A model generated the notes under the pieces. The model was given only the letters and a program-made list of their open reading frames with translations. It was not told the origin of the DNA and did not search any database. A DNA stretch of 64,000 nucleotides from Paramecium octaurelia (taxonomy: Eukaryota > Ciliophora > Oligohymenophorea > Peniculida > Parameciidae): the NCBI GenBank assembly GCA_905182995.1, contig CAJJDP010000152.1, positions 62,001 through 126,000 on the forward strand, given 5' to 3'. This document shows, one piece after another, positions 26,219 to 39,580 of this stretch (the stretch's first letter is position 1; each line of letters starts with the position of its first letter). Made by a program: the position numbers and the translations under genes.

Positions 26219-29200
26219 ATGATTAATAGCATATTAATAAATTAAAATAATATGATAAATTAGTAGAATGTGAATCTATAAAGCAATGTTAAGGTTCAAT
26301 CCATATTAGGTTTCATACCAGCCTTAGTGTTTTAACACATTCTTGAAAATCAAATAAAGGGGATAAAAGCCTAGGTTCCAGAGATTCAGTCATTTAAGAG
26401 TGTAATAATGTTTGCTGACATATGTGGATTCACGAACTTAACAGAACAACTTTCTAAAATAGGTCCAGAAGGATCAGAAGTGATAGCATTTGCAATCAAT
26501 AGATATATGGAATTGTTGATAAAATCAATTTCAAAGAGTGGAGGAGACATATTCAAATTTGCAGGAGATGCCATTATAGTTGTATGGCCACCTCCAACAA
26601 GTTACAATGACAAAGATGAGTAGCTCAAAACCTTACTACGTTAAGGAATATAAAGCGCCTTAGATATTTAAGCCAAATTGAATGATACTTTCATTTTAGA
26701 GAATATAAAACTATCTGTTAAAATAGGATTTGGAGTTGGAGATATCAACATTTTATATGTAGGAGGAGTGTTCAATAGAAATGAATTCCTAGCAACAGGT
26801 TAGGCTTTGATCTAAGCTTTCGAGAGTGAGCACTGTGCCACAAAAGGAGGCTAAGTTATAATATCTAAGGATGTATTTGATATGGTGGGGTAGTATTATA
26901 ATTGTTTAAAAGTGGAGGATCGTTAATCTTATTTTGTGAATTCTAATAAAGGAGCCAAAGTATAGAATATTTCAAATGCTCTCTTAATTAAGAGTAACTT
27001 TAGTGCTCAATCATTTGAATCAATAAAGAGTCAATTAATAAGATATATACCTGCTGCCTTATAGTAATACATCTATGTAAGTATTCGTATAAATTTAGGT
27101 AGATTAAGAAAAATGGAGTTCTGAATTAAGAATATTAACTATAATGTTTATAAATTTGAGTATTGATTTGTCAGCAGCTCTCACTTCTAATGGGTTAAGT
27201 CATATTTAATAAGTTGTAGAAACTGTATAAAAATCAATATATGCATTCTAAGGGTCTCTCAATAAAATCTTAATGGATGATAAGGGATCAACATTAATTG
27301 TAGTTTTTGGTCTACCTCCTATGGCTAAATAAGATGATCCCGCTAGAGCAGTGATGACTGCTATTACAATGAAATAGGAATTGAATTCTATAAATTGTGG
27401 ATGTAAAATTGGCATTTCGACTGGATGTACTTTTGCTGGTGTAGTTGGAACGAGTGGTTCTAGAAGAGAGTATTATAAATATCAATTTAATCTCTAGATA
27501 CTCTGTAATTGGAGATGCCGTTAATCTGGCAGCTAGACTAATGCAAATTGCTTGTAAGGATGATTAACATTCCATTTTACTTGACGTTGAAACATCAAAG
27601 GAAGCTTCATATAAAATGAACATCTCATACTACAAATCCGTTATGGTCAAAGGAAAAGCAGATAAGGTCAATATTTATTACCCAGAGGCCAATTTGGAAT
27701 TGAATAAAATTAGAATTCATAATCCTTTCTTTCCAAGACTTCTCGATAATTATTTATTCGATATTAACAATCTAAGATTAATCCAAAGGAGAATTCAATA
27801 ATTTCAACTACAAAATGAATCAAATGTATTGTTGAAAATCTCTGGAAATTAAGGATCAGGAAAGTCATATTCTGTTAAATACTCCATTGATTTCTTTTAA
27901 GAGAGTTTTAATTTTATATAAATCAGATTATGTTCCTTTTTATAGAAAGAACAACAATATTTGTTTGCTATTAAAATTATATTCTAACATTTTCTAAAGA
28001 AGATAGGCGTCTCATTAAATAAATAATATGATATTTAATTATTCAAGTAAATATTTGATGAATAGGATCAACTATTACAGCTCTTTGATTTTGAACCAGT
28101 TAGTTAAATCTAACTATTTGATAAGGATTTAAAAAATAAAAATGATTCCTTAGAAACACTAGACATTTAAATGATCAAAGAAAATATAGATTTGTTATTC
28201 AAGAAGTTCTAATCGATCACTAACTATCATAAATTAATTTTCGTTTTAGATGATGGTCATAATATCGATGAAGATTCTCTAAAAATCATTAGACATCTCA
28301 TGAAACACAATTAATTCATTTTGCTCATCTTCATATTCAGATATGAGTATATTGAACAATTCTAATTTCATGAATAACATCAAAACCAAATCCAATTGAT
28401 TGAAGATGAATTAGATTCAATAACATCTAAATTAAATAATATCAATAATTTTGAGCATATCAATTTCAAAAATATCTCATTAAATGACTATTAGGTCTTG
28501 CTATCTGATTTATTTCATATCAATAAAATTAAGTGTTTAAAGAACTAAGAGCCATCTAATACTCAAGATAAAAATATTTTGCATTATGAATACATTAAAT
28601 CTTAATTGATGTAATCCAATACTTAAGAATTTTTTTTACAAACTATCTATAGAAAAACATAAGGAAATCCCTTGACTTTCATAACATTAGTAATTATAAA
28701 TAATTATTATTAGATTGAAAAATTATTGAAGTGCAATTTTATGGTTGTAGACAATTAGTAATCAGATGTAGTTATATTAAATGATTCACTTTTAAATATA
28801 TTAAATTTAGATGAATTTGTCATTTTAGAATCTCCCTTGAATAAATTCAGACTTAATTCACCCTATTTGGATAAGGTTGGATGTTTAGAGTTATTGATAC
28901 TTAAGGTTGCATCAATAATTGGAGACATATTTGATGTATAAACACTTAATAAAATATAACCATTCAAAGAAGTCATTCAAAAAGAAAATTTGATTAAAAT
29001 TCTAAATAGTTTAGAAGAATTGGAAATCATAGAAACAATGGAACTAAATGATTTGAATAAATATTACAGATTTGCTAAGCCATTTCTTAGAGAAATTATA
29101 TATTAACGATTGCTATTCTCATAAAGGAGAGAATTACATAAATACTATGCCTAAGCATTATAAGAAATTCCATCTTAATTTGAAATTGATGAAAAATTGG

Positions 29201-30345
29201 AAGCTTAGAGATTGGAACATAATTGGATTCTCGCTGAATAAAGGTGGAATAGTTAATAAAATCTTAAACCAAGAGGACTAGAATTATCTCATAAGGCGAA
29301 AAGATCTATAATAATTAAATCAATACAAACTAAATTAATAGCTAAAACTAATAACATTAAACTTGGTTTATTGAAGAAGAAATCAGATAAGAATGTCACT
29401 TGGGCTGAAAGATATTGTTTGATGACACAAAAAGAATTAAAATATTATTATAGTGAATCTGATTATCATCGATAACCATAGAATGCCTTAGCAACCATTA
29501 ATCTCAGTAGTATTTATTAGATTGTTCCACTAAATGACAAAGAAAAAGTAAATTAAAAGTTTGCTTTTGAAATTAGAACAGGAAATTGGTTTAAAAGATA
29601 AAAATTAATGCCAAGAAGAGACTTCTATTTCTCAGCAACGAGCGAAGAATTAATGGAAGAATGGACTATTTATATAGAATTTATGAGAGTCAAAGCAACT
29701 TATGATGAATTTGTTAATAATTTTGGGAAAATCTAATTTCCAATAGCAAACTTTAAAGAATTTTATGATATGAGTTTAGGAACTGAAATGAATAATTATT
29801 AACAAAAGTAAACACAAAATAGGAATAATAAATCCAGTATCATTCAAACCTAAAAAAGAAATACAGTGTTATCTATCAATAGTTTTTTTAGGTAATCTAT
29901 TGTTGAGAAGAAATAGAAATAAAATAAAGAAGAACTTAAAATATTAATATCTAAATTTTTAAATAAAAGTTAATTATTACTATTCACACATATATTCGAA
30001 AATTCAATTTCAAGTAGAATCCCTGTGATAATTGGTTAAAACACAAAAGCTATGTTAAAATTTGGATAATTCTTTGTTAAAATTGTTACAGAATATTCAT
30101 AATAGTAATAACAAGAAAATGAAACAATTTAAACTGAAGAATCTCCATAAACAAGACCTAGAGCAAGTTTGAACATTTCTGAATAAATAATATTAGAAAG
30201 ATAAGCTGAATCGATATAAGGAACACTTAAAAATACAAAAAGGAAATAAACCGCCGAATAGTTTTATAATAAGAGATCAAAGAGCTCTGAATTTCTTATT
30301 TAGTTTAATGAAAATTCCAATTTGGAATAATAATAACAAAGTTGA
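26219..30345 (+). CDS. Soluble-type adenylyl cyclase (two cyclase domains, NTPase region) with C-terminal PH domain
   Basis: ATG 26219 (or 26252), TGA 30343-30345; introns at 27077-27098 (22 nt) and 27470-27497 (28 nt); about 1,359 residues. Residues about 60-250 form a class III cyclase domain with metal-binding Asp in MFADICGFTNLTE and KFAGDAIIVVW. A second cyclase homology domain follows (STLIVVFGLPP, GTSGSRREYSVIGDAVNLAAR). Next is a P-loop ATPase (ISGNQGSGKS, about 27837-27866) and a long helical region, with FAKPFLREIIYQRLLFSQRR. This order is that of soluble adenylyl cyclase (ADCY10-like), a bicarbonate/Ca2+-responsive enzyme making cAMP. Near 29360-29720 comes a PH-type domain (KLGLLKKKSDKN, WAERYCLM), then a Gln-rich tail. 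cAMP made here could serve ciliary control. Confidence 0.88.
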
Positions 30346-30376
30346 GTATATAATAATTAATATTTAAAAAAGATAA

Positions 30377-31758
30377 TCAGTAATTAAATTTGGTTATTGT
30401 TACTACCTTCATAAGATCATCATTAAAATTTGAGATTTCATAAATGAAAAGAATTTGTTGTCTACATAAAAAACATTCTTTGCTTTTTTACGCCATTTCT
30501 AATCCACACTTATAACATATTCCACCATGACCACAAGTCATTAAAACAGCATTTGGCGGATTATCACAACAGATTATACATTTCTAACTAGATTCGTTTA
30601 CTTTGTTTTAATTTTCTTATAATTATTTAGATTCCATCTCAGCTGTTTATAATATTTTCTTTGTTTGACCTCTTTCAGTCATCAATTCTGTCATCTTTTA
30701 TGATTATAAAATTAAATCTTATTTAGTTGTTTATCTGAAAAAGGCAGATGATAGTTTTTTTAAAAATATTTAATGAACTGTATTCCTTCTTTCGTATTAT
30801 TTTTATTAACTAAGCTAACTAGTAGGTAATTCCCTTTATGAAGATTCAATTTCAGTCTATTATGATTGTATTAAATAAAAGCAAAAGTCTATTATAGAAT
30901 CCCATAACAATTTGGTAATTGCACAAAAAATAATTAAATTAAAAGAGACAGATGAATAAAATAGTACTTCACCAATTTTGATTGGTAAATCTAGGCCTAA
31001 CTTATTGAAAGTGTTAATAATCCACATTACTGAAAGAACGCTGCTTATAACTGAAATATATAGAGCCCAAAGGAGAGATTTATCTAAATATAAATAGTTT
31101 TTACATTCTTGAGGAACTGTCTGATATTGCTTGAAGATTTCATTTATAATTTTTGATATAAGTACAATTATTAAAGTAAAACAAGTACCTACTAGAGCAC
31201 TTAGAAACATCCAATACCACCAGAAGGCTTAGGGCCAGGTCCATTCAACATATTTACTAAGTTTTAATGAAATGCAAACACTGGCCACGAGTGCTGAAAA
31301 TCTATAAAAGGTTTTTAACTATATTTGATAATAAATTGTTTGTTACAAATCTAATGATTGAAGAATATTCATGTGTTATTTAAGATGAACAACTTTCTTT
31401 TGTTCTGATAACAAACGATAAAAGTAGAAACAGATTTCCGAAAATAAAATATTAAAGGTTGGTGTAATAAAGGATTATTACAAAATTCTTAAGTTATATA
31501 TATGGAAATTACATATGCCATAATATGGAGAACGTGATCAACCATTTTGACCATCTATTTGTTGGAATAGTAGTAGCAAACCAAGATTTCGAAGGCAATA
31601 CTCAATCCTAAGGGTATTGCAAAAGGTATTCTATTATATTGGAATAAAGCAAATAACAAAGCAAATAAGTTGTAGTAGAGGTAATGGACGCAGAAGTAAG
31701 ATATAATTTTCTTTATTTTGGTTCTAAAATATTATTGATATTACTTTTAGATTAACAT
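30377..31758 (-). CDS. Multi-span membrane protein with C-terminal RING finger (putative E3 ligase)
   Basis: ATG is the complement of 31756-31758, TGA 30377-30379; at least one intron (about 35 nt near 31390-31430). The N-terminal two thirds has several hydrophobic segments (YNLFALLFALFQ, ALYISVISSVLSVMWII, FNLIIFCAITKLLW). The C-terminal end holds a C3HC4 RING of the MULAN/IAP type: CIICCDNPP, MTCGHGGICYKC and CFLCRQQI. All eight metal ligands are present. Such proteins usually attach ubiquitin to targets at the membrane where they reside. The gene ends 31 bp from the convergent adenylyl cyclase. Confidence 0.82.
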
Positions 31759-31833
31759 TTTTTTTGATAATAATAAAAATAATTTATTTGATCAAAGAAA
31801 TATTTTATTTCATAAATTTATGTATTTTTGATA

Positions 31834-34800
31834 TCATTGCATTCTTTAAGCACTCATTTTAACCTAGCTTCCTTATTAGTCCATGCTCTTTCTTTAATTA
31901 CCCAATCTACTAGTCGACTTTCTTCTCAGTACACTTGTCAAAGAAGTATCCATATCTCCTGATTGCACTTCTTATTCTCTAAACAACTCAACAAATTAGC
32001 ACCAACGTTCAGGAACTGCAATCTTAACAATAATTGAGAATATGATGCTGCCAAACCCAAATCCAAGACACAAAAGATGTTATTGCAAAGTTAAATGAGA
32101 AACCTTTACAAATTTACCTCCATATTAAATGAGCACGCATTAAATAACCAATGTGAAAGTTTAGACAGCCCAAAACAAAGGGTTATTGCATGCATTTGCA
32201 AATGGATTTATAGTCTTATAATCCAATTGTCTGCAAGTTATTGAATTGAATACTTGCATGACAACGAAGGTCTAGAAGAAAATACTCATTTAGACTACAT
32301 TTTTATGGTACTAAATAACTCAATAAATAAATTACTTTCTATCCAACCAATTCGGCAGGCATAGATAAATCCATAAATTAAGGAAGAACGAATAGGATGC
32401 CACATAGAACACAAATTTGATAGATGGATCCACCAACTATTGTTCTGTTCATAGTTGGTGATACAATTTTGTCATCTCTTTTATATGGCTATCTTTCCAA
32501 CACTGTAATGTTGGGAGGCTCAGTTGCTAAGGCTAAAGAAGCAAAAGTATCCATAATAAGATTAACCCATAACATTTCAATTGTGTTCAAAGGAGATTCC
32601 TTAAGAACAACAGCCCCCAAAAATGACATGAACAAAGCAACTAAATTGACAGTCAATTAAAATTAGATGAATTTCCTAATGCAATCATAAATGTTTCTAC
32701 CCCATTTCATAGCTAAATCTAAAGATTACAATACCTGTAATGATGGAACTAAAATTGTCATCTAAAAGAATGATATCAGCAGCATCCTTAGCAACATCAG
32801 ATCCTGTAATACCCATAGCAAATCCAACATCTGCTTTCTTCAGAGCTGGAGCATCATTAGTACCATCTCCTGTGACTGCAATAACATTCCCTTCAGCAAT
32901 CAAACCCGTAACAAGAATATACTTATCTTCTGGAGATGCTCTAGCCATAACTTTCATATCCCTACTTACCCTGGCAAAGTTTTCTTTATTACCTACAACT
33001 TTCACTGGTTTCCCATCAACTAATTCATCCTTTAATCCTCCAACAAATTCTCTAAACTTTTTACCTTCTACTACTTCCCATTCACCTATTTCTCTATTTG
33101 ATGGCAAGATTCCACATTCTTTAGCAATTGCAGTAGCAGTAAGAATATTATCTCCAGTTACCATTCTCACTTTGACACCAGAGGCATGGCATTATTTAAT
33201 CGAATTAGGCACGTCAGGTCTGATAGGATCTTTAATACCTGCAATAGCAATCAATACTAGATCTTTATCTAAATCATCTTCAGGGATATTTTAAGCTACT
33301 TTAGTTAATTATGTAATTTATCCTCTAACATTTGATCCATGTGATTAAGGATCAAGATCTCGATAAGCAATTGCTATTGTTCTCAAAGAATCTGATGCAA
33401 ATTTTTGGATAATATTATCATAGATATTCTTTCTCAATTATGGGTCTAACATTGATTCAACACCATTGTTTCCAATGTATTTATTGCATTACGCCAATAT
33501 AATTTCAGAGGCACCTTTAGTATATACTCTAATATATTATGATTTTTAATTGTAAATAACTGTGCTCATCTTCTTTCTCTTACTATTGAATGGAAGCTAC
33601 CTTAAAACTTTATCGCTTGGTCTAAATTGATTAAAATTATATCCAAAATTATCTGCACATTCCAACAAAGCACATTCTGTCTTATTTCCTATTTGAACCC
33701 ATTTGTTTGTTTATGGATCTTTTTCAGGAAATGCGTTTGAATTATAGCAAATACTTTCACACATGAGCTCAATTGTATCTTTCTTGATTTTATTTTTATT
33801 AGTATGAACCTAATCTTTAAATGGTTAGTTTTCGGTCCACAATGCAACAACTTACATTATGTTTTATGTTAGTGTTCCTGTTTTATCACTACAAATATTA
33901 TTAGCTCCACCCATTATTTCACAAGATGATAAATTCTTAACCAAATTTTATTCATCCTTCATTTTACCCACTGAATATGCTAATGCAATTGTAACAGCCA
34001 ATGGTAATCCTTCTGGTACTGCCACCACAATTATTGTAACAGCAATCATAAAGGATTCCACTATGATTTGTAAGGTCTTTATACTCAGAAACGGAAACTT
34101 GCCCAAATAACAGTCATATCCTAAATGTCCCATCAAAGCAATGAATGTTAAAATAGATACTAAAACACCCAATTTACCTATGTCTGAAGCAACTCCTTCT
34201 AATTTCTATTGCAAAGGGGTTGGAGGATTCTCTTGAATTAGCAGTTATTTCAACTTTCCAGATACTGTATTTTAACCAACTTTTTATATTGAAAATTGTT
34301 TACCTGCTAATACAATCATTTATCCTGTTCCATCAAGGCATTTTGTGCCTGATATTAAAAATGGACTTACGTGTCCTCTCGCAGCCTCTTGATTCACATT
34401 TAATTGATTGTGTTGTTATTATGCCATCTCAAAATAAGGTAACTTCTTTATCTCATCACTCTCACCTGTCATAGGAGATTCATCAATTTTAACTGCACTT
34501 CCTTAAACCATCAAACCTATTTTAATTGATACACTCTCTTACCATCTACACCGAACAAATCACCTAAATTGAAGATTAATAAATCTCCAACGACTATATC
34601 CTTTGTTTGTATTTCTGTTACTTTACCATCCCTAACCACCTAACACTTTCCATCATCTAGTTTCCTACGTAATTATCTAAATTGTCTCTCCTTTAAGTAA
34701 TTGTTTCCTGCTGTTATTGAAATGATTAAGAATATAGCAAAGAAAATCGTTGCTCTAAGTTATATTATTATACAGTTTGTTACCCTTCAGTCCATCCTGT

Positions 34801-35186
34801 TTTTACTCCTTCATTGACCATACCAATTACTGTCGAAACCAAAGCTGCTATTAATAAAATCTGGAGCATTGTGTCTTCCAAACACTCCATAATCAATTCA
34901 CATAATGTTGTTGGCTCTTTCTCAACAGGGGAATTGTCACCATAAACTTGCTTTGACTTCTCAATCGCACTCTTATCTAAAAATCCTTTCTAATCATAAA
35001 CAAATATCTTTACTTTTAGATCTGTGTTTAATTTCCTTGCTATCCCAACATCATCTCCTAATTGCTTTACTTTTTACATGCTTGACCCATCATTAATAGA
35101 GTTCAGCTTGAATAAATCTGTCAAGTCATCTATAGATAATTAAGATTGAATTTGGGCTTCCACATCTTTTTATTATTTGTAGCTCA
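31834..35186 (-). CDS. Plasma-membrane-type Ca2+-transporting P-type ATPase (PMCA, type IIB)
   Basis: ATG is the complement of 35184-35186, stop 31834-31836, several introns of about 25-30 nt. Landmarks in order: the membrane-helix motif [13 protein letters not shown], phosphorylation site CSDKTGTLT (near 33870), nucleotide-domain text [20 protein letters not shown], hinge [20 protein letters not shown] and the following membrane helices. The C-terminal tail is basic (LRRKSTSRL), where plant/animal PMCAs carry calmodulin-binding or phosphorylation sites. The enzyme expels Ca2+ from the cytosol at the cost of ATP; in ciliates it acts at the cell membrane or alveolar sacs. Length, about 1,060 residues, is normal for the family. 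Confidence 0.93.
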
Positions 35187-35405
35187 TTAAATACAATGAA
35201 CTAAATTTGATATTAAATGATTATCATTTCTAATTGCTATTTATTGGTTCAAAAATACTAAATTAATTCTTTTAAACACAATCATGATTGGTTTTATCAG
35301 AATTTACAAAAATACTTAAAAGAAGTTTATTTATTAATAAGTCAAATACAGAAAATAAAGAATATTAAAAAGTAATTAATATTTAACATAAAGACTTATT
35401 GAAAA

Positions 35406-35730
35406 TAATTAAAAAAAAATTACTTTATGGTCTTCATCTTCTAAATTTTTACACAAATATTTTTATCTAGTCTCATTCAAATAACCCTTAATTTTAATCT
35501 ATTCTTGAATAATGGGTTTTGCTGTTGTATCAATAGCAATCTTAAGGGTAATTTTTTTATTTGATTAGCATCAGAAAAATTCAAATATCTGTTTATGAGA
35601 ATTAAATTGATTGGGAAATCCTTTCACACTTTTTTCAACTATTTCAATTTTAATAAAATCTGAATTTACTTTTGTAATTAAACTAACTAACCAATAGAAT
35701 ATTACAAAATATTTAATGAATGAATAATTT
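35406..35730 (-). pseudogene. Small coding-like stretch interrupted by in-frame TGA
   Basis: One minus frame reads as ordinary protein on both sides of a TGA (complement of 35571-35573): KSVKGFPNQFNSHKQIFEFF before it and KITLKIAIDTTAKPIIQEQ and KIKGYLNETRQKYLCKNLED after it. No GT...AG intron can remove the stop. No ATG is clear on the 5' side. It may be a decayed gene, a sequencing error or a readthrough case. The product is not recognised. Confidence 0.35.
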
Positions 35731-36531
35731 ATTTTATTTTATCTTTAATGTTATTACTATATTGGTAGAAACATTAATTTTTGTTAAAAATTTAAAATCC
35801 TGAAAATATGAATGTAATTAAATAATAGACATAGAATAAATTGGATATTTACGATTGTGTATGATGGAAACGTGTCGAAAATAAATTCTGTCTTTATGCA
35901 AGAGTAAACCACTTGTAGGATTATGACAAACAAACTACGTCATTAGTTACTAATACAAAAATAAAAATCTCTTGTAAATGAGAAGGATATGAGTTATTAT
36001 ATATATATATCTTTACATCCCATATTCAGCTTGAAATTACTAAAAATGCAGATTAGGTCAAGCAACCTATAAAATGTCTACATACTATACAAATAATTTA
36101 ACTCAGTTTATCTAATGGATACCTAAATGATGGAGATTTAATTAAGTAGTATTTAAAATAGTCAAATGGCAATAAATATATTTGTATTTTATACAAAAAC
36201 AGAACCAAGAATTCTCTTTTAACATTTAATTACTATTCAAATAAATAATATAACCCTATTTATAAATTGAGTATCTGAAAAAATAAAAATTGTAAGGGTA
36301 GTAGTATTTTTGATATTCAAAAAATAGTTATATTTCTAAGGAAATTTAGAAATGTTCAAACTAACAAATCTAAGATATTTTTGAGGCTAATTTATTAATT
36401 ATGGAATAATTGTTATTATTAATTTATAGATGATTCACTTTAGAATATCTAAGTATAGATAACATTAATAATAATAGAATCTAAATGAATACATTAATTA
36501 CTTTTGATAATCTTGACATATATTAACAATA
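35731..36531. other. AT-rich stretch without a clear gene
   Basis: A + stretch around 36048-36265 is open when TAA/TAG are Gln, but has no start, motif or continuation that I could establish. The rest has stops in all frames. No repeat or RNA gene is seen. Confidence 0.35.
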
Positions 36532-36860
36532 TCAATTTATTAGCTGAGCTTATTCTTTCTATTGTTGCAATAACATCTCATGTTTTGGTTACCAAACATA
36601 CAGTGATAGAAATCCCATTACGATGATGCCAAAATTTAAGATAATTTACATGTAATTTGCTGATCTAGTTTTCATTGTTGCACAAGAAGATAACAAAAAA
36701 AAAAATGCCATCCATATGAACACTTTTTACTATTCTTGAACATTATTTTTACTTTCATCCAAGTTCCTGCAAATGCCAATAAGAATGAAAAAATTTGTTA
36801 CATGTCACCTCCTTATTCTTCCTACGGAGCCCCTTTCACTGAGTCATATGTATATTTCAT
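36532..36860 (-). CDS. Asterix-like (WDR83OS/PAT complex) small ER membrane protein
   Basis: ATG is the complement of 36858-36860, stop 36532-36534, one 23-nt intron at 36730-36752; about 101 residues. After a hydrophilic N-terminus (YDSVKGAPQEEQ) come hydrophobic segments: QQIFSFLLAFAGTWMKQKVF, IWMAFFFLLSSCATMKTRSA and NYMQIILNFGIIVMGFLSLY. The placement of segments, the short charged turn with MKTRSA and the final YVWQP match the Asterix/UPF0139 family, which with CCDC47 forms the PAT chaperone complex for multi-span protein insertion in the ER. The assignment is by pattern over a short protein, hence moderate confidence. Confidence 0.65.
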
Positions 36861-36917
36861 AATTAAATTACTTAATTGAAAAAATTATCATGAATTATTT
36901 GTTATTAGAAAATTCAC

Positions 36918-38248
36918 AACTTTGATTGTTGTTTTTCTTGTCCTTTATTTCCTTATTTTAACAGGATTCCAAAACCAAAATATTTGGAATTAAGAAGAAT
37001 CAAGAATCAGTGATTGAAACATAATTTAATTGATAAATCATTTATCATAATTTAGGCTAAGGAATCATAAAAGAAGGTGGGAATAAAGTATTTAAATTAC
37101 CATAAAGATATGAATTAGTATTTCATAAATTCACATTAATAAATTATATATCATTCCGAGAACTAAAAAATAATAAATCATTAATCATTTTATTGTTTTT
37201 CAGATTGCATTAAAAATCTGAAAAATACAAAACATGGATGAAAAATTCAAAAGTTTTTTACAAAACAATTGTTGTAAAACTCAATCTATAGAAGAATAAT
37301 CAGATAGATGATATAATAAACTAAGTATTTTAATAAATCAATATTTTTCAATTGATTAACTATTAAAAACTATTAACTTTATTTTTATATTATTTAGTAT
37401 TCTATGATAAAAATTGCGTCTAAATTGTATTCGCGGATATTGATTATTTGAATTAAAGTTAATCTTGTTGTGAGATTGGAGATGTAAAATATATTAGACA
37501 GGTGTTCAATACATCAAAAAGTGGGGATTGCTGTAGAATGTTTGACAAGAGATGAATATCATTATTCCATTTTATGTGAAAATTGCTTAGCTGAAAGAGT
37601 TAGCAATAAACAAATATTTTTATTGAAAGACGCCAAATTAGTGTTTGAATAATTCAGATAACAGTGTTTAAGTGAATTTGAACTAGAGTAGAATGAGAAA
37701 ACAAGTTTCTATAAAAATTTGCAATCGATTGTTTAGAAATTGCAGAATCATTTTTTAGAAATATTTGATTAGATAAACAATTAAATAAATGAAAAATTAG
37801 AATTCATAACTCAAATTTTTAGAGAAGGATTATTTTTAAGCAGAAATTAAGAAACCTAAATCTTAAATCCTACCATTAGAGAATTTGGTGAATAGTTAAT
37901 AGAGGAAATAGCAAAATTTGAGAAAATTAGGAATATTGGTTAGTAAAATGTAATTGATTTTCAGAATCAAATATAATATTAGATATTGAAACTGCAGTAA
38001 AGTGAGATATTAAATGAGTGTCTTGAATTATTAATCTCTGTGGATGAAGGGAACTAAATTAAAGTGAAAGAGCATAATGGCAAAAATGTGGAATATGAAA
38101 AGAAAAGTGTTTAAGTATGAATATATTAATATATTGTTAAAAGAGAACTCCAAAGTTAGATTTAATGTGTAACGAGCACGAAAAAGAAATAATAATATTT
38201 GATCTAAGTGAGTAGCAATAAAGAGAGAAACGAGCAAGATGTGTAGAA
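36918..38248. repeat. First copy of a 1331-bp perfect duplication (probable assembly artefact)
   Basis: Bases 36918-38248 recur at 38250-39580 with an offset of exactly 1332; every part I compared is identical. The copies are separated by a single N at 38249. The first copy ends abruptly inside the WD40-gene coding sequence, whereas the second continues into it. A single N between a contig end and an identical contig start points to an unmerged overlap, not a biological duplication. Confidence 0.85.
37482..38248 (+). pseudogene. Truncated copy of the WD40 gene's 5' part
   Basis: Identical to the first 767 bases of the gene beginning at 38814, including its first-exon ATG and its intron, and cut off at the N (38249). 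It should be treated as the same locus read twice rather than as a separate gene. Confidence 0.8.
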
Positions 38249-38249
38249 N

Positions 38250-39580
38250 AACTTTGATTGTTGTTTTTCTTGTCCTTTATTTCCTTATTTTAACAGGATT
38301 CCAAAACCAAAATATTTGGAATTAAGAAGAATCAAGAATCAGTGATTGAAACATAATTTAATTGATAAATCATTTATCATAATTTAGGCTAAGGAATCAT
38401 AAAAGAAGGTGGGAATAAAGTATTTAAATTACCATAAAGATATGAATTAGTATTTCATAAATTCACATTAATAAATTATATATCATTCCGAGAACTAAAA
38501 AATAATAAATCATTAATCATTTTATTGTTTTTCAGATTGCATTAAAAATCTGAAAAATACAAAACATGGATGAAAAATTCAAAAGTTTTTTACAAAACAA
38601 TTGTTGTAAAACTCAATCTATAGAAGAATAATCAGATAGATGATATAATAAACTAAGTATTTTAATAAATCAATATTTTTCAATTGATTAACTATTAAAA
38701 ACTATTAACTTTATTTTTATATTATTTAGTATTCTATGATAAAAATTGCGTCTAAATTGTATTCGCGGATATTGATTATTTGAATTAAAGTTAATCTTGT
38801 TGTGAGATTGGAGATGTAAAATATATTAGACAGGTGTTCAATACATCAAAAAGTGGGGATTGCTGTAGAATGTTTGACAAGAGATGAATATCATTATTCC
38901 ATTTTATGTGAAAATTGCTTAGCTGAAAGAGTTAGCAATAAACAAATATTTTTATTGAAAGACGCCAAATTAGTGTTTGAATAATTCAGATAACAGTGTT
39001 TAAGTGAATTTGAACTAGAGTAGAATGAGAAAACAAGTTTCTATAAAAATTTGCAATCGATTGTTTAGAAATTGCAGAATCATTTTTTAGAAATATTTGA
39101 TTAGATAAACAATTAAATAAATGAAAAATTAGAATTCATAACTCAAATTTTTAGAGAAGGATTATTTTTAAGCAGAAATTAAGAAACCTAAATCTTAAAT
39201 CCTACCATTAGAGAATTTGGTGAATAGTTAATAGAGGAAATAGCAAAATTTGAGAAAATTAGGAATATTGGTTAGTAAAATGTAATTGATTTTCAGAATC
39301 AAATATAATATTAGATATTGAAACTGCAGTAAAGTGAGATATTAAATGAGTGTCTTGAATTATTAATCTCTGTGGATGAAGGGAACTAAATTAAAGTGAA
39401 AGAGCATAATGGCAAAAATGTGGAATATGAAAAGAAAAGTGTTTAAGTATGAATATATTAATATATTGTTAAAAGAGAACTCCAAAGTTAGATTTAATGT
39501 GTAACGAGCACGAAAAAGAAATAATAATATTTGATCTAAGTGAGTAGCAATAAAGAGAGAAACGAGCAAGATGTGTAGAA
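38250..39580. repeat. Second copy of the 1331-bp duplication
   Basis: Identical to 36918-38248. This copy runs on without interruption into unique sequence (from 39581) and into the rest of the WD40 gene, so it is the one to keep as the true locus. The first 560 bases are non-coding upstream sequence. Confidence 0.85.

Noticed and set aside
32740-33294. A 184-codon + strand ORF
   Set aside because: It is antisense to the GDGTND region of the Ca2+-ATPase.
36918-39580. A true tandem gene duplication of the WD40 gene
   Set aside because: The perfect identity and the single N at the seam fit an assembly overlap better.
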